Positions 31,669 through 40,911 of a DNA stretch of 64,000 nucleotides are shown piece by piece. Origin of the DNA: Bin87 sp034423595 (GTDB lineage: Bacteria > Chloroflexota > Dehalococcoidia > Lucifugimonadales > UBA3495). Where the stretch lies: positions 2,728,001 to 2,792,000 of the forward strand of contig OZ242258.1 in the NCBI GenBank assembly GCA_965207025.1, in the 5' to 3' direction. Numbering within the stretch: position 1 is the stretch's first letter; every line of letters begins with the position of its first letter. Both the position numbers and the translations under genes were made by a program. Under the pieces are notes generated by a model. The model worked only from the letters and a program-made list of their open reading frames with translations, was not told the origin of the DNA and did no database searches.

Positions 31669-33696
31669 ATGGCTGTATCCGCCAGTACCATCAGAAACGT
31701 TGCGCTGCTATCCCACAGCGGCGCCGGCAAGACTACCCTTGCCGAGACCATGCTGTTCAACGCCAAGGTGATCAACCGCATTGGCCGGGTGGAGGACGGC
31801 AACACCGTCTCCGACTACGAGCCGGAAGAGAACAAACGCGCCGCCAGCGTGCAGACCAGCCTGCTCCGGTTCAGCGAAGGCGACAACAAGGTCAACATCC
31901 TGGACACCCCGGGCTACGACGAGTTTCTCGGGGAGGCCGTCGCCGCGGTGCGAGTTGTGGAATCGGTCATGATCCTCGTGGCCGCGCCCACCGGCGTGGA
32001 CGTTGGAACCGAAAGGGCCTGGGATATGGCGCGGGGTCGGGATTTGCCCATCGCCATCGTGCTCAACAAGATGGATCGCGAGAACGCCAGCTTTGAGCGC
32101 AACGTGCAGGAGATCCAGAGCGTTTTCGGCAACCAGTGCGTGCCTTTCCAGTTGCCTATTGGAGAAGCGCAGGACTTCACGGGGCTGGTCAGCGTGATCG
32201 ACCCGCCGGCCGACATACCTGCCGGCGTGGTGGGAGACTTCGACGCCGCCCGTGAGCGCTTGATTGAAGCCGTGGCCGAATCCGACGACGCCCTGGCCGA
32301 CAAGTATCTTGAGGGTGAGGAGATCACCGCCGCCGAAGTGACCGCCGGCGCCCGCGAAGCCATCCGCAACGGCGATCTCACGCCCATCCTGGTAAGTTCC
32401 GCCACGCAGAATATCGGTGTATATGAGCTGGTTCAAGTGATGCGGGACTTCCTGCCCTCGCCGGCAGACCTGCCCGGCACCTCGGGCGACGATGACATCT
32501 CCGCCGACGCTTCCGGCCCGCTGACCGCGCTGGTGTTCAAGACGACCTCCGACCCGTTCGTGGGCAAGCTGTCCATGTTCCGCGTGTTCCGCGGCACGGC
32601 CCATTCCAACGGCGAAGTGTATAACAACAACAAGGGCGAATCCGAACGGCTCGGCCAGTTGTATTTGCCGCAGGGCAAGAACCAGGACAACGTGGCGGAA
32701 GTTGCGGCCGGCGACATCGGGGCCATCGGCAAGCTGAACGCCACCCTGACCGGCGACACGCTGTGCGCCAACGACAGCCGCGTGACGCTGCCCGGCGTGG
32801 AGTTCCCCAAGGGCTTTTACTCGCTGGCAGTGATGCCGGCGACGCAAGCCGACCTGGACAAGATGTCCACGTCCCTGGCCCGCATCGTGGAAGACGACCC
32901 CAGCCTGCAATTCACCCGCAACCCAGAGACCAGCGAGAGCCTGCTGACGGGCTTAGGCGAAGTGCAGATTGAGGTTGCCCTGGATCGCATCTCCCGGAAG
33001 TTCGGCGCCAACCTGAACGTCAAGCTGCCGGTGGTGCCATACCGCGAGACCATCACGCAGGTCACCAACTCCGAGTACCGCCACAAGAAGCAGACCGGCG
33101 GCAGCGGCCAGTACGGCCACGTGCTGCTGCGCATCGAGCCCATGACCCGCGACGAAGGCTTTGAGTTCGGCAACGAGGTTGTGGGCGGGCGCGTGCCCCG
33201 CGAGCTGATTCCGGCGGTGGAGAAGGGCGTGGTCAACACGCTGAAAGAGGGTGTGCTGGCCGGCTTCCCGGTGGTGGATCTGAAGGCCGTTATCTACGAC
33301 GGCAGCACCCACCCGGTGGACGGCAAGCCCATCGCCTTTGAGATCGCCGGCAGCCAGGCCTTGCGCCAGGGTATGCAGAAGGCGTCGCCCGTGCTGCTGG
33401 AACCCATCTTGAGGCTGTACGTCACCGTGCCGGAGAACTACACCGGCGACATCATCAGCGACATGAACAGCAAGCGCGGTCGCATCCTGGGCATGAGTCC
33501 CGAAACCCGCTACACGGTAATCGAGGCCGAGGTTCCGCAGGCCGAAGTGCAGCGCTACTCGCAAGACCTGCGCTCCATGACCGGCGGGCGCGGTTCCTAC
33601 CGCTTCGAGTTCGACCACTACGAGCAGGTGCCGCAGAACATCGAACAGCGGGTGATCGACACCGCCAAGCAGGCCAAGGAGGGGGCGACGGCGTAA
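31669..33696 (+). CDS. Elongation factor G-like translational GTPase
   Basis: A 675-residue protein with all G motifs: SHSGAGKTTLAE (G1), DTPGYDEF (G3), LNKMDREN (G4) and SSATQN (G5), then EF-G domains II to V (GLGEVQIEVALDRI, GSGQYGHVLL, GRGSYRFEFDHY). The G1 has SHSGAGKT instead of the AHVDAGKT of true EF-G, typical of the EF-G-like paralogue. The GGRG loop tip is present. Probably a translation or ribosome-recycling-type factor rather than the main EF-G. Confidence 0.92.
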   Translation: MAVSASTIRNVALLSHSGAGKTTLAETMLFNAKVINRIGRVEDGNTVSDYEPEENKRAASVQTSLLRFSEGDNKVNILDTPGYDEFLGEAVAAVRVVESVMILVAAPTGVDVGTERAWDMARGRDLPIAIVLNKMDRENASFERNVQEIQSVFGNQCVPFQLPIGEAQDFTGLVSVIDPPADIPAGVVGDFDAARERLIEAVAESDDALADKYLEGEEITAAEVTAGAREAIRNGDLTPILVSSATQNIGVYELVQVMRDFLPSPADLPGTSGDDDISADASGPLTALVFKTTSDPFVGKLSMFRVFRGTAHSNGEVYNNNKGESERLGQLYLPQGKNQDNVAEVAAGDIGAIGKLNATLTGDTLCANDSRVTLPGVEFPKGFYSLAVMPATQADLDKMSTSLARIVEDDPSLQFTRNPETSESLLTGLGEVQIEVALDRISRKFGANLNVKLPVVPYRETITQVTNSEYRHKKQTGGSGQYGHVLLRIEPMTRDEGFEFGNEVVGGRVPRELIPAVEKGVVNTLKEGVLAGFPVVDLKAVIYDGSTHPVDGKPIAFEIAGSQALRQGMQKASPVLLEPILRLYVTVPENYTGDIISDMNSKRGRILGMSPETRYTVIEAEVPQAEVQRYSQDLRSMTGGRGSYRFEFDHYEQVPQNIEQRVIDTAKQAKEGATA

Positions 33697-33709
33697 ATCG
33701 CACCTAAAT

Positions 33710-33765
33710 CGTCATTCCGGCGAAAGCGGGAATCCAGCAGGGGCGGGTTTGAAACCCGCCCCTAC
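33710..33765. repeat. REP unit followed by a GTAGGGGC palindrome
   Basis: CGTCATTCCGGCGAAAGCGG begins a single REP unit (33710-33735), immediately followed by a 29-bp palindrome (33737-33765, first arm GCAGGGGC). The palindrome's end supplies the TAG stop of the Uma2 gene at 33762. Confidence 0.75.
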
Positions 33766-34373
33766 TCGTTGGTGAGAAATTCTGCCTCGCGCATTGCCGC
33801 CGGCGGGGCGAATATGTCCGCTACGAGAATCGCCAGCCCCGGGATGGTGTTTGTGGTGAGGGTGTCGCCGGAGCCATAGATTCGTTCCGAAGTGTATGTA
33901 GCTACCCCGGCGATGGAGACTGGTTCGGTAAGCGTCCGCACGGTTTCGGCGTCGGGTTCCAACATCCAGTATTCGGGAACACCGTGTCGGGCGTACAGCT
34001 CCAGCTTGCGCTCCAGGTCATGTCCCCGGTTGGACGGAGAGAGTATCTCCACCACCAGGTCAGGCGGGCCTTCACAGGCGCGAGCGGTGATAATCCGCAG
34101 TCGGTCCGTGCGGACAAATAGCAAGTCAGGCTCGACGGCCGATTCTCCCGGCAGCAACACCGCATAGGGCGCGTTGTACACCACTCCCAGAAGATTTTCA
34201 TTTACGTGCGGCTCCATGCGGACCAGCAGATTTCGGCTGGCATCCTGGTGTTTGGTGTTGGGAGCGGCGGCCATGTGATACAAAACTCCGTCAATTAGCT
34301 CCCAACGCTCGCCTTCGGGTGTGGCGAAGTAGTCGGCTATGGTGTGCGCGCCTTTCAGCTTTGCGGTTGTCAT
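33762..34373 (-). CDS. Uma2 family restriction-endonuclease-like protein 3
   Basis: A 203-residue protein with the canonical Uma2 N-terminus (TIADYFATPEGERWELIDGV), SAVEPDLLFV, GPPDLVVEILSPSNRGHDL and LELYARHGVPEYWMLEPD. Lacks a coiled-coil tail. ATG at 34373 has AGAGGA upstream. The TAG stop is inside the adjacent repeat. Confidence 0.92.
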   Translation of the reverse strand: MTTAKLKGAHTIADYFATPEGERWELIDGVLYHMAAAPNTKHQDASRNLLVRMEPHVNENLLGVVYNAPYAVLLPGESAVEPDLLFVRTDRLRIITARACEGPPDLVVEILSPSNRGHDLERKLELYARHGVPEYWMLEPDAETVRTLTEPVSIAGVATYTSERIYGSGDTLTTNTIPGLAILVADIFAPPAAMREAEFLTNE

Positions 34374-34463
34374 GGCATCCTCTTTTGCCCATAGTCGGCG
34401 CAGATGGCGGCTGATCGGTCGGTGGTAGCAACCATGCGGTTTTGCTCCATCGGGCAACGCGGT

Positions 34464-34859
34464 TCAGCCGGCGTCGGCATAGCCGGCCAGCCTCTCGGCA
34501 TCGTTGATGTAGTCGGCAGTCTGACGGATGCGGCGGTGGACCTCGTCCACAGGTTCGCAGACGCCCATGTAAAAGCAGTCGCCATGCAAATGGCCTTGCC
34601 GGGAGTAATATCGTCCAACCAGGCTATTGATAGCATTGTCCGCCGACGCCAGTGTGAGCAGGCCGCGCGAGGTGTCAGGCGAAAATTGAGGTTCCTCGCC
34701 GGTTCGGGCCAGGATGAGGGCATCGGTGGCACGTTTGGTAGCGCACCACGCCTTTTCCGCCGCGTCGCGGATGTCGCCGGTCTCCAGCAGCCGCAGCGCG
34801 TCGGCATGGACGGCGCGGGCGTCGGAGAAGATGGCGGGCACGCGGTCGGTGGATGGCAT
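34464..34859 (-). CDS. PaREP1/HEPN-like small helical protein, diverged
   Basis: A 131-residue protein with AAEKAWCATKRATDALI, SLVGRYYSRQ and HLHGDCFYMG. The motif order (WxATxxAxxALI, then LHxxxFY) matches the family at 2802, 4862, 13689 and 43351, but sequence is more diverged. It lies 90 bp upstream of Uma2 gene 3 on the same strand. Confidence 0.6.
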   Translation of the reverse strand: MPSTDRVPAIFSDARAVHADALRLLETGDIRDAAEKAWCATKRATDALILARTGEEPQFSPDTSRGLLTLASADNAINSLVGRYYSRQGHLHGDCFYMGVCEPVDEVHRRIRQTADYINDAERLAGYADAG

Positions 34860-34935
34860 GGGGTGTTGGGCACTCTCTTTTTGGCGTAACTACAACGTTC
34901 ATAAGATGTGGCCCCGGATCCTTCAAGTCAGTTCC

Positions 34936-35553
34936 CTAAACTTCAATCAGGCGATCCTTCGGAAGTTTTGACGAATCTAGGAGCGCATCTTTAGCAGCGG
35001 AAAGAACCTTTTGGTTTTCGGAAACAAGAATGAAGCTCATATTCGTCCCGCCAAAGTACGTGAGTCCGTGGATACATTGCTCCTTAAGCCACTTGAGCTT
35101 CCGGCGGATCTGAGTGGTGGCGGTGCTACGGGAGATACTTTGGTCGTATACCAAGGTGAGCTTATTTGGTCGATCTTGGACAATCTTAACCAGTTCACAG
35201 TGGAGCAGATATTTTCGGTGACCTCTATTTGAAGGCAGAGTTCCATTACGAAGCAAAAATCCAGTGAGCGGATCGACGAAGCCTGTGTCTGGATCGACAA
35301 AAAGGTGTCCTTTGCAGGCTGCGCTCACTTCGACGACCCAATCTTTCCGGTTCCGGCCCGATCGCTCAAATTGTTCAAACGTTTTAATGGTAATGGGTTG
35401 TGCGCCAAGAAAATCACAATAGATTGAGGCATAATGTTCGGGCTTGTCGTCGGTGAACATCGGATGTACCCACCATTCGTGGCCAACCGAGAGTCCACGA
35501 AGTAAGCTCTGCTTCACGAAATCGGGGGCGTCTCCAAAATGTTTGTGATTCAT
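34936..35553 (-). CDS. Hypothetical protein, atypical base composition
   Basis: A 205-residue protein. It contains DKPEHYASIYCDFLGAQPIT, GRNRKDWVVEVSAACKGHLF and KLKWLKEQCIHGLTYFGG. I recognise no family. The gene is visibly more AT-rich than its neighbours and has different codon use, suggesting recent acquisition; it stands alone. A role in DNA processing or defence is only a guess. Confidence 0.55.
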   Translation of the reverse strand: MNHKHFGDAPDFVKQSLLRGLSVGHEWWVHPMFTDDKPEHYASIYCDFLGAQPITIKTFEQFERSGRNRKDWVVEVSAACKGHLFVDPDTGFVDPLTGFLLRNGTLPSNRGHRKYLLHCELVKIVQDRPNKLTLVYDQSISRSTATTQIRRKLKWLKEQCIHGLTYFGGTNMSFILVSENQKVLSAAKDALLDSSKLPKDRLIEV

Positions 35554-35597
35554 GATGGCGGTGAACCTCCCCAGGCCTCAGCAGGCAACTCCAATTC

Positions 35598-35684
35598 GTC
35601 AGAATCAGGATTCATGGGATTATAGGATTCTCAGGATGTTCCTAATCCCGAAAATCCCATAATCCGGCAAATCTTGATTCTGAC
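35598..35684. repeat. Inverted element GTCAGAATCAGGATT family
   Basis: GTCAGAATCAGGATTCATGG at the left and its counterpart ending TTGATTCTGAC at the right, with internal GGGATTATAGGATT-type repeats. A sibling lies at 41413-41518. Confidence 0.65.
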
Positions 35685-35692
35685 AATTTTGC

Positions 35693-35720
35693 GTAGGGGC
35701 GAGGCCATGCCTGCCCCTAC
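35693..35720. repeat. GTAGGGGC palindrome, slightly imperfect
   Basis: GTAGGGGCGAGGCCATGCCT and right arm GCCCCTAC, 11 bp from the NIPSNAP stop. Confidence 0.75.
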
Positions 35721-35730
35721 GGGTTCGGCG

Positions 35731-36348
35731 TCAGTGCATGGGGGAGAAGCTGGCTGGGATCATGATTTTGTTTTCTTGTTTCACGCGGCCGGGGGCGCCG
35801 GAGGGCCACTGGGGGATATTGCTGGCGGCGGCGCGGACTTCGGCGCGGTGGTTGAGGTCCTGGTAGGGCCAGACGTGCATCCACTTGTTGAGGTCGCCGA
35901 ACTCGGTGAACATGCCGGCGGCCAGCGGGGAGAACTCCTCGCGGTAGGGCAGGGACTCTTCCCAGCGACGCAGCAGTTCGGGCATGGAACCGTTCTCGTA
36001 GGTATAGACGCGCATCTCATAGATGTTGCCCAACGCCTGGTCGCCGCCCATGGGCCGCATGAAGGGGGCGGGGTTCCAGATTTCCGAGTTCATGTTGAGG
36101 ATGTTGCCGGGGGTGATCTTGGGCGGCCAGTTGGGATCCTGGCCGGCCTCGGCGCGGATGCGGTTGCGCTCCTCCATGTTCTCGTAGCCCCAGACGTGGA
36201 TGATCTGGTTCAGGGGGCCGATCTCGGTGTGCCAGAAGGCGGCGATGGGCGAATACTTCTCGCGGTGAGGCAGCGCCTCGGCGAAGGCTTCTTCAGCCTG
36301 CGGGACGGCGCCGGGTTTGAGGTCGTAGGTGCGTACTTCGTAAATCAT
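35731..36348 (-). CDS. NIPSNAP family protein
   Basis: A 205-residue protein of two barrel repeats: MIYEVRTYDLKPGAVPQAEE with IHVWGYENMEERNRIRAE, and IYEMRVYTYENGSMPELLRR with MHVWPYQDLNHRAEVR. This is the NIPSNAP ferredoxin-like duplication. Function in bacteria is unknown; some are linked to secondary metabolism. Single gene. Confidence 0.9.
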   Translation of the reverse strand: MIYEVRTYDLKPGAVPQAEEAFAEALPHREKYSPIAAFWHTEIGPLNQIIHVWGYENMEERNRIRAEAGQDPNWPPKITPGNILNMNSEIWNPAPFMRPMGGDQALGNIYEMRVYTYENGSMPELLRRWEESLPYREEFSPLAAGMFTEFGDLNKWMHVWPYQDLNHRAEVRAAASNIPQWPSGAPGRVKQENKIMIPASFSPMH

Positions 36349-36548
36349 GTTTCACTCCTGAGGATGCGTGACGTTTGCCGATTGCTTATCCGGTAGGACA
36401 ACGCCAGTGTAGCAACGGCCTAAGGTGGGGGCAACCGGAACCCGCCGCCGGAACCTGCCGGATGACCCGGTCAACAATTGTGGACGCATTTCGGGTATTA
36501 TCTGGCGAAATGGAATCAACACCTCAATGCGCACCGAGGAGGCTGACA

Positions 36549-36950
36549 ATGGAATACCGTATCAACCACGTTCATATCCGCGCTGCGGACCCCCACGCAA
36601 CGGCGGCGTGGTACGAGCAGCATTTCAACGCCAAGATCGTGTCGGAGCGCACGGTGATGCCCAACACCATCACCATCGGCATGGAGATGGGTGGGCAGTG
36701 CCGGCTCAACGTGTCGTCCAAGCCGCCGGGATCGTCGGACGAGCGCGCCGTGGCCGAGCTGAACCGGCTGGGCCTGGAACATTTCGGGTTTGACGTGGAG
36801 GACCTGGAGGCGGAGATGGAGCGGCTCACTGCCGCCGGCATCCGCACGGTGTTGCCGATTACCGACACGCCCACCGGCTCGCGGCTGTCGTACATAGAGG
36901 GGCCGGACGACGTGTTGATCGAGTTGGTGCAGCCGGCGCCGGCGGCCTGA
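36549..36950 (+). CDS. VOC (glyoxalase/dioxygenase) superfamily protein
   Basis: A 133-residue protein: INHVHIRAADPHATAAWYEQ, GLEHFGFDVEDLEAEM, and YIEGPDDVLIELVQ. Paired beta-alpha-beta-beta-beta modules, with His8, His62-region and final Glu as probable metal ligands. ATG 36549 follows GAGGAGG. Substrate unknown. Confidence 0.88.
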   Translation: MEYRINHVHIRAADPHATAAWYEQHFNAKIVSERTVMPNTITIGMEMGGQCRLNVSSKPPGSSDERAVAELNRLGLEHFGFDVEDLEAEMERLTAAGIRTVLPITDTPTGSRLSYIEGPDDVLIELVQPAPAA

Positions 36951-36963
36951 CGCGGCGGCATCC

Positions 36964-36984
36964 TTCGACAAGCTCAGGATGAGC
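36964..36984. repeat. TTCGACAAGCTCAGGATGAG repeat
   Basis: A direct copy of the unit at 9399 and 31447, followed by partial GCGGAAGG-type degenerate copies up to about 37060, ahead of the amidase. Confidence 0.65.
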
Positions 36985-37073
36985 GGAAGGTTTGCAGTTG
37001 CGGATGAGCGGGGAATTTGCGGCTCAGGACTAGCGGACGGTTTGCGCGGTATGAGCGCATAGGAGGTCAGGAC

Positions 37074-38474
37074 ATGGCGGATACGCCTCTGCATTATCAG
37101 ACGATTACCGAGGTGGCGGGCCGGCTGGCGTCGCGCGAGATTTCGCCGGCGGAGCTGACCCAAGCCATGCTGGACCGCATCGCCGCGCTGGACGGCGAGC
37201 TGAAGAGCTACGCCACCGTGATGGCTGAGCCGGCCATGGAGTCGGCGCGGGCCGCCGAGGCCGAGATCACTGTCGGGCGCTACCGGGGCGGTCTGCACGG
37301 GGTGCCCATTGCCGTCAAGGACCTGTGTTTCACCACCGGCGTCCCAACCATGGGCGGCGCCAAGGCGCTGCGCGATTTTGTGCCCGACTTCGACGGCACG
37401 GTGGTGCGGAACCTTAACGACGCCGGCGCGATCATCCTGGGCAAGCTGAACCTCACCGAGGGGGCGATGGCCGGGTACAACCCCGAGTTCGACATCCCCA
37501 TCAACCCTTGGGGCGCGGACCGGTGGGCCGGCGCGTCGTCCAGCGGGTCCGGCGTGGCGACGGCGGCCGGCCTGTGCTACGGCTCGCTGGGCAGCGATAC
37601 CGGCGGGTCGATCCGCTTTCCGGCGGCGGCTTGCGGCACGGCGGGCATCAAGCCGACGTGGGGTCGGGTGAGCCGTTACGGTGTGCTGGCGCTGGGCGAA
37701 TCGCTGGACCACGTTGGGCCGATGACTCGTAGCGCTGCCGACGCCGGCATCATGTTGCAGGCCCTGGCCGGCCACGATCCCAACGATCCCACATCGCTGC
37801 GCGCTCCGGTTCCCGACATGCTGGCCGGCGTGGGTCAGGGCGTGGCCGGCGTCCGCATTGGCGTGGATGAGGAATACATCGGCGGCGGCGAGGTGGATTC
37901 GGAAGTCGCGGAGGCAGTGCTGGCCGGCGCGCGTCTGCTGGAGAGCATGGGCGCTGTGCTGGTTCCGGTGCGGATGCCGGACACGCTGCCGTACTCGCGA
38001 GCATGGGGCGTGCTGTGCTCGGCCGAGGCGGCAACCGCCCACCGGGACACGTTCCCGTCCCGGGCTGATGACTACGGCCCCTGGTTCCGCGGCTGGCTGG
38101 AGAAGGGTCGGGGGTACACGGCAGTTGATTACGCCGCCGCCAACCTGGTGCGGCTGGAGTGCAACGGAATCCTGGCTGGCATCTTTGCAGACATCGACGT
38201 GCTGGTGTGTCCCTCGATGACCGGGGTGGCGCATCGGGTGACGCCGGAGGAATTGTACGGGCCGATGGGCGAGGACGAATGGACGTGGGGGCGGTTCACC
38301 ATCCCCTACGACTTCAGCGGCGCGCCGACAATCTCGCTGCCGGCCGGCCTGAACAGCACGGGACTGCCCCTGAGCATCCAGTTCGTCGGCAAGCATCTGG
38401 CCGAGCCGCTGCTGGTGCAGGTCGGCGACGCCTACGAGCGGGCGACGGAGCACAACCTGCGGCCGCCTGTCTAA
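37074..38474 (+). CDS. Amidase signature family hydrolase
   Basis: A 466-residue protein with PIAVKDLCF (Lys82), WAGASSSGSGVATA (cis-Ser near 155-156) and GSDTGGSIRFPA (nucleophile Ser179), the Ser-cisSer-Lys triad. It resembles GatA, but no gatC or gatB is nearby, so it is more likely a stand-alone amidase. ATG 37074 has AGGAGG seven bases upstream. Convergent with the GMC oxidoreductase, overlapping by 4 bp at the stops. Confidence 0.92.
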   Translation: MADTPLHYQTITEVAGRLASREISPAELTQAMLDRIAALDGELKSYATVMAEPAMESARAAEAEITVGRYRGGLHGVPIAVKDLCFTTGVPTMGGAKALRDFVPDFDGTVVRNLNDAGAIILGKLNLTEGAMAGYNPEFDIPINPWGADRWAGASSSGSGVATAAGLCYGSLGSDTGGSIRFPAAACGTAGIKPTWGRVSRYGVLALGESLDHVGPMTRSAADAGIMLQALAGHDPNDPTSLRAPVPDMLAGVGQGVAGVRIGVDEEYIGGGEVDSEVAEAVLAGARLLESMGAVLVPVRMPDTLPYSRAWGVLCSAEAATAHRDTFPSRADDYGPWFRGWLEKGRGYTAVDYAAANLVRLECNGILAGIFADIDVLVCPSMTGVAHRVTPEELYGPMGEDEWTWGRFTIPYDFSGAPTISLPAGLNSTGLPLSIQFVGKHLAEPLLVQVGDAYERATEHNLRPPV

Positions 38475-40006
38475 CCAGCCGCGATCCAGTCGGCGACGCG
38501 CTCGCCGATCATTATCGCCGTGGCGTTGGTGTTGGCGCGGGTGACCTGGGGCATGATGGACGAGTCGGCGACCCAGAGGCCATGCACGCCGCGCACGCGA
38601 CACTGCTGGTCGGTGACGGCCATGGAGTCGCCGTCGGGGCCGATGCGGCAGGTGCCGGAGACGTGGCGGGACGTGCCGACGGTCTGGCGGATCCAGGCGT
38701 CCAGGGTGTCATCGTCGGCCAGCGTGTCGTCGGTGGGCGCTTCGCGGTATTCCATAACGTCACGGTAGGCATCCGATTCGAGGATATCGGCGGCTAGGCG
38801 GACGGCGTCGCGCATCCGGCGCATGTCGTTCTCGTTGTGGAAGTAGCGGTAGTTGATGGCGGGCTGCACCGTGGGGTCGGAGGACTGCAACCGCACCCAA
38901 CCGGAGCCGTCGGGCAGTTCCAGTGCGCAGGCAATGCGGGCGGTACGGTCGGGCAGACGCTCGCCGGTCATTACGTTGAAGATGCCCAGGGTGTGCAGCA
39001 TCACGTCGCTGGGGTAAGACGGCGGCTCGGACGTCACGCGCAGGCCGAAGCGCAACGCGCCGGCGTTGGCGTGCAGCCGGACGTGGTCCTTGACGCGGAA
39101 GGTGACGTTACCCATGGGATGGTTGAAGAGGTTCTGGCCGACGCCAGGCGACTCGTGGATGACCGGGATGCCGAACTCGTCCAGCTGGTCGCGGGGCCCG
39201 ATGCCCGAGAGCATCATGATGTGGGGGGATTTCAACGCGCCGGCGCTGAGGACTACCTGGTCGCCTTCAACGGTGAAGATCTCGCCGCCGCTCTCGGCCT
39301 CCACGCCGGCGACGCGGTTGCCGTCGAACAGGACACGGCGCACGAACACGTTGCCCTTGACGGTGAGGTTGAGACAGTGGCGTACCGGGTTCAGGTGGGT
39401 GATGGCCGTGCTCATGCGGACGCCGTCGCGGTTGTTCATGGGAATCGCGCCGATGCCGGCGGAGTCGGGGCCGTTGAGGTCGGGGTTGCTGACGTAACCG
39501 CGCTCCACGGCCGCCGCATAGAATGCCTTTTGCACGTCGGGCCACGGCTGATTTTCGCGGCGCACGATGGGGATGGGGCCGTCGCTGCCGTGGAAGTCGT
39601 CCTGGATGTCCAGGTCGGTCTCGGCCTTGCGGAAGAAGGGCAACACCCTGGTGTAGGACCATTCCTCGTTGCCGAAGGATTCCCAGCGTTCGAAGTCCTC
39701 GGGCAGGCCGCGCAGGTACACCTGGCCATTGATGGAGCCGGAGCCGCCGATGACCTTGCCCTGGGCGATGTTGATCTCGCCCTGCTGGTCGTTGATGACG
39801 CCGCGCAGGTTCCAGGACACGGGCGAGCCGAGGGCCTCACCGTCGCTGGAGTGGCCGTCGCGCACCGCATCGGGCAGGTGCTCGGCGTTGGGGTAGTCCT
39901 GGCCTGCCTCAAGCAGCAAAACCGAGCGGTTGGGGTCCTCGGACAGACGGCTGGCCACCACGGAACCGGCGGAGCCGCTGCCAACCACGATAACGTCGTA
40001 TTTCAT
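38471..40006 (-). CDS. GMC family FAD-dependent oxidoreductase
   Basis: A 511-residue protein. VIVVGSGSAGSVVASRLSED is the ADP-binding GxGxxG; GGSGSINGQVYLRG and GALKSPHIMMLSGIGP are GMC signatures; the C-terminal TSRHVSGTCRIG and ANTNATAIMIGE carry the active-site His and Asn. Closest in type to choline dehydrogenase-like alcohol oxidoreductases. Substrate unknown. Confidence 0.93.
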   Translation of the reverse strand: MKYDVIVVGSGSAGSVVASRLSEDPNRSVLLLEAGQDYPNAEHLPDAVRDGHSSDGEALGSPVSWNLRGVINDQQGEINIAQGKVIGGSGSINGQVYLRGLPEDFERWESFGNEEWSYTRVLPFFRKAETDLDIQDDFHGSDGPIPIVRRENQPWPDVQKAFYAAAVERGYVSNPDLNGPDSAGIGAIPMNNRDGVRMSTAITHLNPVRHCLNLTVKGNVFVRRVLFDGNRVAGVEAESGGEIFTVEGDQVVLSAGALKSPHIMMLSGIGPRDQLDEFGIPVIHESPGVGQNLFNHPMGNVTFRVKDHVRLHANAGALRFGLRVTSEPPSYPSDVMLHTLGIFNVMTGERLPDRTARIACALELPDGSGWVRLQSSDPTVQPAINYRYFHNENDMRRMRDAVRLAADILESDAYRDVMEYREAPTDDTLADDDTLDAWIRQTVGTSRHVSGTCRIGPDGDSMAVTDQQCRVRGVHGLWVADSSIMPQVTRANTNATAIMIGERVADWIAAG

Positions 40007-40095
40007 GGGTATGCCTCTTATTGCAATAAGGGATGCCCGATTTTACACCCCCTGCGAGTTGGAGGCGGCAAGACGGGTTCATGCAGGTTCGCTGA

Positions 40096-40104
40096 TGGTA
40101 CAAT
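40096..40104 (+). promoter_or_regulatory. Extended -10 (TGGTACAAT) upstream of Uma2 gene 4
   Basis: TGGTACAAT lies 21 bp upstream of ATG 40126. The identical motif precedes Uma2 gene 5 at 52322. Confidence 0.45.
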
Positions 40105-40125
40105 CGCGTTGTCTGGAGGCTTCTG

Positions 40126-40911
40126 ATGGCTACGCCCAAATCGCCCAAGTCTGCGCCGATGCTGCCCTACCGACGTGGTGGGGAGATTGACTATGCCGGC
40201 CTGGAATTTGCCCCGGATGTGAAGGAGCTGCCGCCGGATCATACGGAACAGAGTCGCGAGATCAGAGAAATCACCGGCCTGCTGGCCGCCCGGTTCACCG
40301 AGTTCGACACCCGGCCTGACGTGTTCCTTGACGACGGCACATTCATCTGCTACGCCCCCACAAACCTGAACGTCCGGATTGCGCCGGACCTGTATTTAGC
40401 TTTCGGAGTTGACGCGGCGGCCATCCGCCCCCGCAAAATATACCTGCCGTGGGAGGTTGGGAAACCGCCCGACTTCGCGCTGGAAATCGCATCGGAGAGT
40501 ACCGCCAGCAATGACGTTGACAACAAGCCGGGGATCTATGCTGCCATCGGCGTCCCCGAGTTCTGGCGCTTTGACCCTTCCGGCGGGCAATATCACGGGC
40601 AACCGATATGGGGCGGCGAGCTGGTCAACGGCGAATATCAGGAGTTGCCGCAGAGTCGGGAACCCGATGGCATCCTGAAGGTGTACAGTCCATTGCTGGA
40701 AATCAGCTTGTGCTGGGATGAGGGCTGGCCGCGGGTGTACGACCCGGCGACCGGGACCTATGACCGCAATTGGCGGGCGGAACAGGCGTATGCGATTGCG
40801 GTGCGGGACCAGCGGGACGCGGCCCGCGCGGAAGTCGCTCGGTTACGAGAAATCCTGCGCTATAGGAACGGCGACGAAACGGAAACGGAAGGAGACACGA
40901 CCCCATGCTGA
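40126..40911 (+). CDS. Uma2 family restriction-endonuclease-like protein 4
   Basis: A 261-residue protein with NVRIAPDLYLAFGV, KPPDFALEIASEST, NKPGIYAAIGVPEFWRFD. The Lys after the ExxSE element is replaced by Asn-Lys spacing, but the core is recognisable. Ends with a coiled-coil-like helix. Overlaps the DinB gene by 7 bp. Confidence 0.88.
   Translation: MATPKSPKSAPMLPYRRGGEIDYAGLEFAPDVKELPPDHTEQSREIREITGLLAARFTEFDTRPDVFLDDGTFICYAPTNLNVRIAPDLYLAFGVDAAAIRPRKIYLPWEVGKPPDFALEIASESTASNDVDNKPGIYAAIGVPEFWRFDPSGGQYHGQPIWGGELVNGEYQELPQSREPDGILKVYSPLLEISLCWDEGWPRVYDPATGTYDRNWRAEQAYAIAVRDQRDAARAEVARLREILRYRNGDETETEGDTTPC

Noticed and set aside
37074..38474. gatA of an Asp/Glu-tRNA amidotransferase
   Set aside because: gatB and gatC are not nearby and the sequence also fits general amidases, so no gene symbol was given.
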